A stretch of 64,000 nt of DNA from Hirudinaria manillensis (Eukaryota; Annelida; Clitellata; Hirudinida; Hirudinidae): assembly GCA_034509925.1 (NCBI GenBank), contig CM067535.1, positions 5,509,701 through 5,573,700 on the forward strand. The letters run 5' to 3'. The notes under the pieces were generated by a model that did no database searches, was not told where the DNA came from, and worked only from the letters and a program-made list of their open reading frames with translations. Of this stretch, positions 1-11,619 are shown one piece after another (the first letter of the stretch is position 1; every line of letters starts with the position of its first letter). The position numbers and the translations under genes were made by a program.

Positions 1-560
1 AAAGTCTCCATCAAAGGTCTTTAACAAGACTGAAACAGGGAAGCCAATTAGTAGGCAAAAAGCTAGGCAAGCGATGTGAAGATTATTATGTGAAATAATC
101 GTAATGGTACATGCCATAAATGAAATTGAGGTGAGTAAGTTTGCCCAACTTCGCAGCCTTATGGCCAGCTGGTATTCTGAAGTTAATAAAAAAGTGTGCA
201 TCATTCGAACCCTAGAGACTCTCGAGTGGCGACAGGTTGTGCAAAAGCAACCAGAACCACAGTGAAAAGAAGGTGGCATCCTCAGCTGTCATCCTTGATT
301 TCACTGGAAATGTTCCAGAGAAAGTTAAGTTAGACCATCTTAGCTTTAAAATCAAGCCATATTATGAAGCCCATCAAGGATGTATTTAAACTGGTCACGA
401 AGAAGATTCTACAGGAATAGCAAGAAAGATGGGACACATTTTCTTTATTATCTCACTAAACTAATACAATATTATTAATATTCTTTAATATTATACATCA
501 TTATCACTAATGATAATTTATCTCCATTGTGGAGAAAAGAAACTGCTGATGAGACTGAAT
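1..560. other. Repeat-like sequence, no gene
   Basis: No convincing gene. On the plus strand, about 288-390 reads as a short stretch containing 'TGNVPEKVKLDHLSFKIKPY', which resembles the segment just before the zinc knuckles in LINE ORF1/gag-like proteins. It is broken by stops, and the knuckles themselves are not visible. I treat it as a possible retroelement scrap only. Confidence 0.25.
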
Positions 561-620
561 CAACCTGCGTAGACAAGGAGACTTGTCTTGCATCCGACAT
601 CAGAAATACATGGAAATATC

Positions 621-848
621 TCAGCCCAACCAACATGGATAAAGAAATCCAAAGAGAACATATACAGAAACATAATTCTGCTTGAATTGACCTTCATGAA
701 AATATCATTTGTTGGTTCTATCCAAGCATGAAATAAATCAGCCCAACCAACATGGATAAAGAAATCCAAAGAGAACATATACAGAAACATAATTCTGCTT
801 GAATTGACCTTCATGAAAATATCATTTGTTGGTTCTATCCAAGCATGA
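621..848. repeat. Tandem direct repeat, two ~111 bp copies
   Basis: Two nearly identical copies lie at 621-731 and 738-848 (period 117 bp). Each starts with tcagcccaaccaacatgg and ends with tctatccaagcatga. The minus strand is open through both copies, so a small repetitive ORF appears, but it matches no family I recognise. Two copies this similar suggest a recent local duplication. Confidence 0.85.
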
Positions 849-852
849 TTCA

Positions 853-2690
853 AGGTAAGCCTTTAGCCCACTATTACCATCCAACTTCTTTAACATTTCA
901 TTCAGAGCATTATATTATTAAATTATCCGCTAATGTAAAGTTTTACTAATGAATACCATTACCTCGATCATCCGATGATTTGACACGTATCTTACAGCAT
1001 CTTCACTATTCTTTAATATTCTAGGAATGGCTTACTTGCCCATAACTAAATTAACTAACTGAAGTAAAAAATGATTAAAAACGAACGATAATAAGAAAAG
1101 GAACTATAAAGACAAAGGAATCAGAAAGAAAACTACAAATACAAAGAAAATAAAAGAATTATAAATTTAAAATTGTATAACATTTATTATTTTCGGTAAA
1201 AATGGATTACCGTAAAGCGGCGAACCTTATTTGTGTCGCCTTACTGAGGTAAATCCTACATTACCGTTACCCTGTCAATTTCTACTACCAGAGATTTTCA
1301 AAGTACTCACGAAGGATGGTTGCAAAGAAAATCCAAGAAAAATGGGACAAATTCTCAGGAGAAATTCTGCTAAAAACAGGTATCGTCAAAATGCATTTGA
1401 GCAAGTGCACTAAAAATAAACTATGTGATTAAAACAACACACTATTATTCAAAATATTTATTGAGCCCTGCACCAATCAACAAAAGCCGACATCCTAAAG
1501 ACCTCGCCTAATATTTTAGGTCCCCTTTCTTTCCTATTATCTTTCCTTTCTATTATTATCCTGTTATTACCACATCTATTACATTTAAAGAAGTCTTGAC
1601 CACCTTCATTATGAACAAGACAATAAATTTGAAAAAAAACCTGACCGAAAGGGAATTCATCCTCCTGGGGCAAAGGAACACAATCTCTTCCACACAGGAG
1701 GTTTTAATTGACAAACCTTGCAGAGTTCAGATTTAACCCCACTATTCATGTTTGCAAATTTCCTTACTTGCATTATGTTTGGAAACCAAAAGCTCTACCT
1801 TACTCATTGACATGTGGATTTAGAAGCCTGATTAGGGTGCACCATGAACCATCTCGAAGATGATTGGCATTCTAGGTTCAGGTAAAAAAAGCCCTACAAT
1901 TTGCAATGGTACATCAAGCCATAGTCAAAGAAAAATCCTTTCTTAATCTAATTGGATAAGTTTTTATAAGGCATCAATGAGGTATCACATACAAATGGAT
2001 TACCAGATTTCATATAAGCTACATATCTCAGCCCCATCATCAGCCAAAGCTTTAGAGGGGGAATATTCTCAACCCTTACAAAAGTAAAACATCACTCATA
2101 GAAATCCTTGGTTTTGATATGCATGCATGTCATAACTTGGTTCAACTTAGGTGATAACTTATCAGATAGTAGTCCATCTGTTGGACTTATGTTTAGAGGC
2201 TAAACATGCAAATGTTATCACCATTTTCCTTTTTAAAGAAAGTAATAGTTCCCTCAACAGGAGGAGACTAGCACAAACTTATTCAAAGGAGTATCCTTTA
2301 ATTCAGTTTAATTGTTAACGGTTTAACTGGGCTAAGGTCATCCACCCCATCAAAGCATGAGCTTTGGGGGTTAAATGAGCCAATAATATTGTTTTCCAAA
2401 CAAATATTTCACATTTATTCATTTGATCAATCAATTAAAATCAAGAATAATGAACAAAATTAAAGGTATCCTGAAGGGTGTTCTCCCACTAGTGGACCAC
2501 CTGTTGGAATATTATAATAGACACAGAATGATAATATTGCAATAGCCATAGTGTAATTAAATCAAAAAGTCTATAAGAGTTAACAAGTTAGCTATTTAAA
2601 ACATATGTGATCTGTATATGCATGAGGAAATAGATTAGAAGTTTTATGATATGACGTCCGTGAATAATTGCAGTCAAATTTATGAATAAA
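853..2690. other. AT-rich intergenic DNA, nothing recognised
   Basis: Small ORFs occur (for example 1458-1673 on the minus strand, with a CNRCGNN pair of cysteines), but none matches a family I know and none shows splice-linked continuation. No RNA gene or regulatory site was recognised. Confidence 0.5.
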
Positions 2691-2762
2691 TGCAATATGG
2701 TGATTTGGGGATGGCTAAAGAACTAGAAAAGTTTCTAGGGCCTGAACATTTCAAGTTTGTTA

Positions 2763-3414
2763 GTTAAGCTTATTACGAATGGGTTCTGGAAGACTTCTTA
2801 GTAAAATGGATAGAGTACAAATAAAGGCATTTAATGATTTAAATGTCGATTTCTGAAATTTCATAAAGGGTTAAATGTTCCAGGAGTGTTGTCAGATGAT
2901 TTTTAGAGGATCCAGAGAGCTATGAACCAACTACACATCAGGAAGACCTTGAAAACTGGATCATTGTCAGAACAGAATCCTTGTTCATGAGGCTTCCAAG
3001 GGAGAATGGGACATGAAAAAGAGTTGAAATTAAATTTAAGTCGGTCAACAATATGTAGGTAACTTCAGGGAACTGGATTTCTGAAGTTTAAAAAGCACCA
3101 ACACAAATCATCCCTAACAGGGATTTTGGAGGTGAAAGGAAAGCAAAATTCTATTGAGACTCTTAACAAATACCTTTTACCTATTTATAATAAATTTCCT
3201 AGGGATAAGGTAAATTTTGAACAAGATAATGCCTCAATTCACACCTCAAAAGCCACAAAGTGTTTATTCCAATGGCAGGCAATATGCCAGCATTTTTTAT
3301 TTGGAAAAGGCTCTGAAGGGGGAGTGGATAAAGTTGGACAGTCAGAGGCTTAAACCCTTCTTGGAATCAATGAAAGATCGAATTCAAAAGAAAGGTGACA
3401 AAACACATTATTGA
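2763..3414 (+). pseudogene. Tc1/mariner transposase relic
   Basis: This is a degraded DNA transposase of the Tc1/mariner superfamily, which normally cuts and pastes its own element. In order, out-of-frame pieces show an N-terminal helix-turn-helix-like stretch (about 2770-2830), an 'EDPESYE' segment (about 2910), a core with 'FEQDNASIHTSK' at about 3218-3252 (the family motif around the second catalytic aspartate), and a C-terminal 'ESMKDRIQKKGDKTHY' ending at 3411. Several frameshifts and stops lie between these pieces, and no terminal inverted repeats were found. It is an old, dead copy. Confidence 0.75.
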
Positions 3415-5200
3415 CTTTATCTACTTTATATTTTAAATGTTTATTTTTAGCCGAAAAGATTTTTGCTCCCAAATGAGGGTCGCTGATTTTAACCTTTTAT
3501 CATATTTTCAGTTTTTCCTGTCTTAAGTGATTGATATTCATATTTTTTGGCAGCTAATGAACATCTACACATCATATTAATAACTGGTATGTGTATGACT
3601 TAACTCAACAAAGTTATGGTTAAAAAACATGGGTGTCCCAACATTATGACACACACTGTATTATGATGACCTTCGAGTTCCATATACCTTATTTTCAAGT
3701 TTTTGTTCCTCTAAGTCTCAGCTCCTGCAAGGCAAACTCTCTCACTTTCTCCTCTGTTTATCCTCGTTCAACTTCTCTCTCAAGTCTTTCAAACCCACGC
3801 TTACCCTTTATAGGCCCTTCTTAATATTTTAACATTATCCTCCAACCCAGTACTCAAATCATGTTCATGATTAAAATAAAAACCTATGAGAGCCTTCTCT
3901 GATGTCATGATAACTTTCGCCTTACTAGAAAAGGGAAGCAATGCAAACAAATACTTTACCTTGACAAAGTAGTTTTCCCCATATCCTGTCTGCCATCTTC
4001 TCCAACTCCACATGCATGTCCAGAAACTTGTCTGTCTTCAGTCTCACCTCTCATTTCGCCTTGTTTCTAGAACTCCTAGACATTTAGAGCATTTGGCCTT
4101 ATTGATGCAGTTTACAGATGTGACCAAAGGCATTGCACTTAGTGTATCTAATAGACCCCTAATATATTTTGGCATTTATATTATTCCTGTATAAAATATC
4201 TCTTACTTGTTGCTAAACCTGGGTTCAGCTCAGTTTCAGCATTAATGAAGATCCTCATCGGGGCGGGGTCCATTGAGGATGAAGACACTTCCCTCTTTCC
4301 TCCTTGTACTGCTTGGAAGTCTTCGGAATCCACCGCCAGTATCTGATCCTTCATTATTCCATGGGCAGGGAACGCGTCACACGACGCACGAACGAAGTAT
4401 ATCATAGGGACGAGGATACGAGAACGTCACGACCACGAGGGAAAAAGCGGACAGTACAGCCTGTCAAACAAAGCTACGAACAAAGCCACCAGCTCCAACA
4501 GAACGAAACAACGGACGAAACAGGCGCCTAAGCATCGTCAATATATAAATAGTCGAGAAGTCGACGCTCATTGGATAGACTAGAGCTCGAACGCCATTGG
4601 ACGAATTTGACCACTTTTTGCACTAAAATTGAAATTCCTCAAAATCGACCTAGAAATGCTCGAAAATGGACAATTAAGACTGGGAATTTGTACGAAATCG
4701 ACAACCGGTACCTTTTTTTTCTGCGAGATTAACTTTCATTGCAAGTTTTGATTAAAAGAATTAAAATCCTTAGCTGCCGTAACTGTTAATCGTACGCATT
4801 TTTTTTTAAATTTCAATTGCTGTCGTTCATTCTTAAATTCGTAGAATGGAGACATCCTTTTATTTGAAATGAACTTTTTTTTAACTTTATTTGAAAATTT
4901 ATTTTATATCCAAATTTCTTCTCAGCGACAGCCACAACAATTTCTTTTTAATTTCAACGTTATTCTCAAATTCTTGACCTCGAACGTCTTTGTTTAATTT
5001 GCGATTTGTGAAGTCTTGATCATCTAGCTAATGAATTTGTATGCAATCATTAATTTAGCGTTTTTTTTTTATAGTTTTGTGGTCTTATAGCGTTACCAGT
5101 TTTAAATCCGTTGTTAAATTCTCTTGGCCATTCTCTCGACAGGCGGAGACAGTTTCTTGCCGTCGTCGGCGGTGGCTTTCCTCGGCCTTCCTGAGCTCGA
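3415..5200. other. Intergenic DNA, nothing recognised
   Basis: ORFs at 3801-4013 (-) and 4181-4405 (-) overlap moderately GC-rich sequence that may come from a retroelement, but I see no diagnostic motif. The 4350-4600 stretch is GC-richer than its surroundings. Confidence 0.4.
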
Positions 5201-5222
5201 CCTCTTCTATTCCGCATGAGGG

Positions 5223-5720
5223 TCAGCCTTCTTTTCCTTGCTTGCGGCAAAAGCGGGCTTCTTCGTCGCCTTCTTCTTCAGAGGCACGGCAGCTTATTCT
5301 TCCGTCAACGCTCTTGGTCTTTTTCTGCCCGTCAACGGCCGCGAGAGGCTTCTTCGGAACGGCGTCCTTCGTCGTTTTCTGCTGCTTCTTCTTGTCTGCC
5401 AAGGAGGCGGCTCCGAGCCTAAAACTTCCGCTCGCTCCGCTGTCCCTCGACCGCTTCAGAGTCTCGGCCTTGACTCCGTTACGTAGGGCCGCCTTCAGCC
5501 TGGTGTTGACGACATGCTTTGGAGTATTTAAATATTTGTTATATTCTGTCCTTTTAAGAAAAGTGACAATTAAAAGTAGTGACACACGCCAAACATCCAT
5601 CCAATCGACCAAGAATTTAAAAATCACAGCATCCAATTGCATTAAAACGTTCTACTCTAAAGCAATTGAAGCGTTAGCATCATCCATCCGTCGTCAGTCC
5701 GACATGCTAGTCGGCTCCGA
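5223..5720 (-). pseudogene. Linker histone H1 pseudogene
   Basis: Histone H1 binds linker DNA between nucleosomes. On the minus strand at about 5400-5520 the translation contains 'KHVVNTRLKAALRNGVKAE' and then 'DSGASGSFRLG', the C-terminal half of the H1 winged-helix globular domain. It is followed by a lysine-rich tail (ADKKKQQKTTKDAVPKKP). The N-terminal half (about 5540-5700) is only dimly recognisable and contains a stop. The basic tail shifts frame near 5290, after which the adjacent frame carries the lysine/alanine-rich continuation (KKKATKKPAFAASKEKKAD). The region is GC-richer than its surroundings, as histone genes often are. The breaks argue for a dead copy. Confidence 0.75.
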
Positions 5721-5921
5721 CTTTGAAGTTGGCGAATCGCTAAGATGATGATGATGACGACGATGACGGTTTAGAGTCTTAATTATAACGAAGATGCTCG
5801 ACTTATTTAAATAGAATAAGGTTAATGGTTATGATGGTATAATACTAGGAAAGGATAATACTTTTAATAATAAAGTATTACTCTAATAAGATAGTAAGTT
5901 TCTACGTTTATTATAGGTAAA

Positions 5922-6770
5922 CGTAGGAATGTCGTGGCAGATGCGTTGTCACGCACTAAAGTAAATGCAACGACAGTTGATAGCCAGGAGATAGAAACCA
6001 GCAACCGACTGATACGGCCTTTAAGATGACACAATCGCTGAAGGTCAATACAGTACCTCTACCTTTCAGCCACAACAAAATCATGGACGATATGAACCTC
6101 CACAGGAACCCATAATCCAGCAAATCGTGCCAGCAAATCTTCGGAACAAAGTGTTCCTAAGCCTATACACGCACTCAATCGTGCCACATCGAATATCATT
6201 CGGCAGAGATTCGTGTGCCCGCAGATGAAGAAAGAGATTACAATTATAAGGTTATGTTGAGAATGCTTACAATGCCAGCAAAGCAAAGTTCAACTACGCA
6301 CAATGTCACCCATTGCGAAGTTTCCTCTACCGAGATTCCAGTACGTTCATTTATCTAGTCGGACCACTTCCAACTTCTGGGAAATGCGCTCACATTCTCA
6401 CAGTCTTAGACAGGTTCCCAAGGTGGCCTGTTGCTATTCTGCTGGAGAACACCTCAACAGAGAACGTACTGAAGTCCTTTATTTCAGGATGGATTGAACA
6501 ATACAGCATGCCCGAAACTCACCACAAATAGAGGAAGCCAGTTTTCATCGCATCTTTCATCAGGTAAAAAATTGTTTGGAATATATCACATCTAGACATT
6601 CAGAAGCTAAAGGTAAGGTCGAGCATTTCTATCATCAACTCAAGGCTTCTGTCATTACTCATGAATGACACGAAACATGGATCTATCTATAGTCCTGCTG
6701 GGTATTGGAACTACAATCAAAGAGGACCTTCGGTTGCCGGCGGTCGTTTATGTGTCGTGACTGTTGGAAA
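5922..6770 (+). pseudogene. Ty3/gypsy pol remnant (RNase H end and integrase)
   Basis: This is a decayed fragment of a Ty3/gypsy LTR retrotransposon. At 5922 the translation reads RRNVVADALSR, the well-known end of the gypsy RNase H region. At about 6250-6300 there is a 'CLQCQQSK' half of the integrase HHCC zinc finger. At about 6345-6500 comes 'LVGPLPTSGKCAHILTVLDR' and 'FISGWIEQ', and at about 6515-6545 'TTNRGSQFSSH', followed by the 'HSEAKGKVEHFYHQLK' segment near 6600. These match the integrase catalytic core in the expected order. Frameshifts and stops interrupt it throughout, so it is not functional. Confidence 0.85.
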
Positions 6771-6844
6771 GTTTAGTTCAAATAAACTCCTGAAATATCA
6801 TCTCACTTTTGTTACCGATACATTGTCGCATGTAACTGGGTTAA

Positions 6845-7910
6845 TGTTTCAATTGCCATGAAAAGGGACATTCGAGAAAATTTTGCCCTAAGCTCAATAT
6901 TGCTTCAATTCGCAGTACTTTGAAATCATCTCAGAAGAAATAAACAAATAACCTAATACCTCTTCAAGTATCAAAGCAAAGATTAGCTGTTTTTGGATCA
7001 CATGTGTTTAAAGGGGTGAAGACGTACATACTTCAGCATTCCATAGTGCTGAGGATGTCAGTAACCCTGTGGTCATGAAGTGCATCCTGAAGCTGCTCCT
7101 TTCCATACTGTTCAAGGGAGTAATCGTCGATAAATTCCCACCTTTATTTGCATTAGTTGATAGCGGCAAAGAAGATTGTTCCATTAAAGCCGACCCAAAT
7201 CCGTCCTTTGAGTGTTGTTCCCCAAAAGCCAATCATGAATTTTAGTTTATGTGATAATACCGAGCGTGTTGACTAATGGTCATACCCCATTGTAAAGTAG
7301 CTTTCCAAGCCACTAACATCGCACTTTATGTTGCAGTATTGATGTTCGCAATCGTTCCTCGTTTGAATGAGGAGGTTATTGTAACTCCCAATGCTGCCGA
7401 AATTCTAAAGGAATTGTTGATTGAAAGGAAGCGGTTAATCTTTACGACCAGATCCCGACACGTATAGAGAGATTACACCAGATCCCAGAGACTGATGTCG
7501 GAGATGCTCTGGAAGTGAATGATGGGGTGTCGACGGATGATGATTCATGGGGATTTGAGGATTTATTCAAGTGTGACAAAGAATTTCAGGTGTCATAAAT
7601 AGAAGTGATGAAGTATCTGATAAGAATGGTGGATCATGAAGTGGTCCCTGAGGAAGATGATGTGGATGATTTCGCAGAGGAAGTGTTCTGAACTTGGTGA
7701 TCCTAGCGCTATGAAACACAACTTTAAATATGCCGTTGGTATCGTAAATCTTTTTTCGGTGGCCCATGTGCTCAAGCTGTTTGTGATATTTTGACTCAAG
7801 CCTTCTTCATCTTTTCTGCACTGAGTGCCATAAGTTCTGATCAGGGTACCAACTTCATAGACATAACTAATTTTGTAATTTCAAAATTGGAGTCACATGA
7901 CTGACGAAAT
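6845..7910 (+). pseudogene. Second gypsy-like remnant: gag knuckle, protease, integrase scraps
   Basis: A CCHC zinc knuckle (CFNCHEKGHSRKFC) lies at about 6849-6890. An aspartic-protease-like 'FALVDSGKEDCSIK' follows at about 7145-7190, and an integrase-like 'SDQGTNFIDITNF' at about 7835-7875. A knuckle and protease should precede RNase H and integrase in one element, yet here they lie downstream of the previous integrase. At least two insertions, or a rearranged one, are therefore present. All frames are broken. Confidence 0.6.
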
Positions 7911-8177
7911 AGCCTGATTTAAGTAAGTAGTTAATTAAATTTTGAAACATTTTGAAAATTATCAAAATATTTAGAAAATTAGCGAAAAGGTCATTGTTCT
8001 AGTAAAGAACCAGTTTTGCAATATGTTTTGCAAACTGCTTTCGTAGCAAGGAATTGAGGGTCCATAGTCCGCTTCTCTGGTGAGATGTTATGTACTTTGA
8101 TCTCAACGAATAGGAACTGTTATATTGGCAGATAACTGGCTCTAGATAATAATGTTCAACATACATGCTGTTACAAA

Positions 8178-9084
8178 ATGGACGTATCGATGGCTCCTTC
8201 TCGACCCATTCCTGTCATAGTCAACCATCCAGAAACAAAAGACTACGTTCAAAGATATAAGAAAGGAGTCGCTAACATATTTGCTATGATTCAAGTGGCA
8301 ATAGGTACTTTATCGATAATGCTGACAATTACTGAAATGGCAGTTCTTGGAGGAAGTTGTCAAATGACTAGTTGTGTTACTGGATATGGATTGTGGAACG
8401 GAGTACTAGTAAGATGACGTATTTTATTAATATAATAATATATTGCTTTTGTAAATAAATGTTTATTCGCCAATAATCAATTCATCCTATCATCCATCGT
8501 GTTATATTTATTCTTGCGTTTCACTCGCCCAACCCTTTGTCCATTCCAAAATGTAGTCACAACATTAAAAAGCTGTTACTATAATAAATAACCTTCAATA
8601 GTCAATAATTATTTATTTTTTTAATACTATTTCCAGTACTTTATTGCCGGTGTCCTTGGTAGCTGTTCAAAGGCATTTCACCCAAACAAATATTTGGTTG
8701 TTTGCTTAATAGCCATTTCATGAATAATGTAATTTTCTGTTTAAAAACAATTTTCAGATTTTATCCTTTATGATCATGAGTATAATTTCTGCATCACTGA
8801 GCTTTTTTCCAATATATTTGGGCATATCTGATATCAGAGAATTAATCTGGATGGCCGAGTCACCTTTCATACAAGTAACAATTAACTATAATACTGCTCG
8901 GAATAATTTTTTTTTATAATCTATTATGATTAAAAACAAAATGTCACAGCGGCGGGTACCAAAAAACATCTTTGTTATTCCTATCATATTGGTCGTGCTG
9001 TTATTCATAGAAGTTATTGCAGCCATAGTCAGTGCCTCCATGTGTTGTATGGCCATTTGCCAGTGCTGCAATGAACCCCAGGAT
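8178..9084 (+). CDS. MS4A/CD20-like four-transmembrane protein (partial model)
   Basis: This is a small tetra-spanning membrane protein of the MS4A/CD20 type; in the known family these associate with receptors or channels at the plasma membrane. Exon 1 is 8178-8408 (ATG at 8178, donor GTAAG). It holds a polar N-terminus and TM1 around 'MIQVAIGTLSIMLTITEMAV', then 'GLWNGVL', a family-typical turn into TM2. Exon 2 starts at 8637 (YFIAGVLGSCSK). Exon 3 is 8758-8874 (ILSFMIMSIISASLSFF, TM3) and exon 4 is 8950-9084 (VIPIILVVLLFIEVIAAIVS, TM4, then CCMAICQCC), closely resembling the MS4A TM4 and cysteine cluster. The end of exon 2 is unclear: a TGA follows the natural reading, and a weak donor at 8697 (GTTGTT) avoids it. 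The C-terminus after 9084 was not found. Confidence 0.6.
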
Positions 9085-9129
9085 GTTAGTACTGTTTCAA
9101 TTGTTGTGAATCTTTGTCGAAATTACTAA

Positions 9130-11330
9130 AATTTTGAATTCTCCACCCGAGAAAGGAATCCAAATCATAATTTGAATTCGAGTGAAGATTCAATTAAATG
9201 TAAACATTTTGAAACTTGTTACAAATATTAAACGTAATCTGTTCACATTCCAAAGGATTCGTACAATGCGTTCTTTGACATCAAGACACAAAGTTTTGTC
9301 TTCACTCTCAAACCAAAAAGTAGGTTTAATTCAGGCTCGGGCCGGTCAATTTATTTATTTATTTTTTATATTTTACTTATTTTGATAAAACCAATCGCAG
9401 GGTGAACTCATGAACATTTAAACAAATTTGTGCAATGATTATGAGTACTTATGATGGGTGAAAATAGATTACAACGATACAAAATTATAAATGTTTATGT
9501 TTGAAGAATCAGATAATGGCTATACATCCGCCGCGTTTGAGTTTAAATGCATTCTTCTTTGGAATCTTGAAGTTCTAATGAAACATATGCTTAAATAAGT
9601 ATTCCATACCTAAACAATAAAAATTATAAATAAATATTAATAATGAATCAAAATCTCTATTGTTTGGCCACTTCGAAAGCGACAAGGAATTCCTGAAATA
9701 TCCATCATTCTATGTAAGAGAGGAGCTTTAAGATTATGACTTTCAGTGGAGCATCAAAATTCATTTCCTAATTTACTTTGAATGGTTTGAACCTTTGGTA
9801 TGACCACGATTCTTGTCACTTTTTCTCTCAAGAGCCTCTTTTTTATTATTAAATAATTAATTCATTTGCTTCAAAGAGATGTACTGGTTGCAGGTGATTC
9901 TGAAGGTCGGAGTCAATCAATTGACGCAAGTACTTCCAGCGTGATTGAATTTGGCGGTCACTCGAAAATCATTTCTGATGACAGTCTTCCTATTTTGGAA
10001 TGATTTTTTTTATTGCGTTAAACCATTATGTAATGTGGGATTTTGAAAACACTCAAGGATTAAATATGGTCAACGTTTCACCAGGACGATTATTGACACG
10101 ATACGTTTCTTGATTATTTTTGTCAAATCAATTTTGTACGAGGTTGTCAAGTTCAAGGTAGCTTTCACAATAACGACATTTTTTTAAAGAGTCCCACTAC
10201 AAATTGTAAGTATGCAAACGAAAATCGTATATTTACTTATTCGTCAGCTAATTTACTGAGTAAAGCAGCAGTATAGAAATAAGCATAGAAACAGTTTGTT
10301 ATTTTAAATAGTTATTTTTTTTATAAACTTTAAATGGAATTAAAGATTAAATTACTCCCAAGTTTTCGGTCAGTATATCCTCAGAATCAACATCCTGGTT
10401 ATCTTGTAATTTAATAATTTAAAATATTATTCCTTTCCAAAATAGAACAGACACTAACGTTGCTCGGTTGAATGGTATAACGAAACGAATAAATAATTAT
10501 GTCAGGAATTTTGAAATATTAACAATATTAATGAAACATCATTAATAATATCATGTAGCAGTCATGGTTTTAATTTATTAATAATTAATAATTTTGTGAT
10601 TACCTAACGTTGCGCCTCGTTTTACATCCTTCATTCTTTTTGTTGGAATTTCCAGTTTGTTCTAAGCTAGGCGCTCCGAAGCAGCCCCCAGCTATTTAAC
10701 ATAGGAAACATCCGCTACGAGGGGAGGAGTTAAATATTGACACAGAAATTATGCTTCAATTTGTTATTCATTGTTTTTAAAGTTATTTAATGTCACTCGA
10801 AGGCAATGATTATTTATTTTCATAGATAAATTATATAGCTTCATTATATTCAGGGTACTGTAACTTTTATGTTATTTCTTGTCACTTAACTATTGTTATA
10901 AATACGAATTATCTGATTTGTATAATAAGAACAACTTAATCATGTCTTTCTATAAATCTACCAACAAAACTTCCTTTTTTAAATTTCGCGACCTTTAGAT
11001 GGGATTTTTATCTTTTCCCAGACGGGGGTGCAAACCGAGCCTCAGAGAGCTAATGATCCTACTTTGTTTCCCTGCTTAGCTCCCTTCCTCTTGGAAAATG
11101 CTGAAGGAATCCGTGAATGCAAATTAAATATTCATAAACGTGTTATTTAGGTCAGAAGGCGTGGTTTAGATTAACGAGGAGTTTAAGAGAGGCGAAATAT
11201 TTATCGCCAATGCTACAAAAAAAAATTTTATATGAGATAAAATAAAGTTGAGGATAGGAATACGGTTTAGTTAGGGTTGTTTAAATAACGAGATGATGAA
11301 AAGCGCGCGATACTCTAGACCTCGCAAGTT
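9130..11330. other. AT-rich intergenic DNA
   Basis: No gene recognised. A last exon of the upstream MS4A-like gene may lie near 9257-9320 (possible acceptor before GATTCG, donor GTAGGT), but I cannot confirm it. A somewhat GC-richer patch at 10640-10740 and another at 11020-11110 have no recognised identity. Confidence 0.4.
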
Positions 11331-11566
11331 ACCAGCGTCATACGAACAAGACAACAAAGTGCGTGAGCACGACAACAAAGTGGATCAGAAAATAAACAAA
11401 AACAATTATTTGCATGAGGTCATCCAGCCAATCATAGGACGGAGGGGTGATTTGCATATGATTAGGGCGGACCTGAAATAATGAAGTAAATAATAAAATA
11501 AACGAATGAAGTAATTTTTAATTTTGAAGATTTAAGGATAAATAAATAAAAATTTAAAAAAATAAT

Positions 11567-11618
11567 CATATATATATATATATACAACAAGTTCACTATA
11601 TATATATATATATATATT
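11567..11618. repeat. (TA)n microsatellite
   Basis: Two runs of alternating TA are separated by a short non-repeat spacer (caacaagttcacta). Confidence 0.9.
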
Positions 11619-11619
11619 A

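Noticed and set aside
5077..5748. 223-codon plus-strand ORF
   Set aside because: It is the antisense shadow of the H1 pseudogene: lysine codons read backwards give the Phe/Leu/Ser-rich translation.
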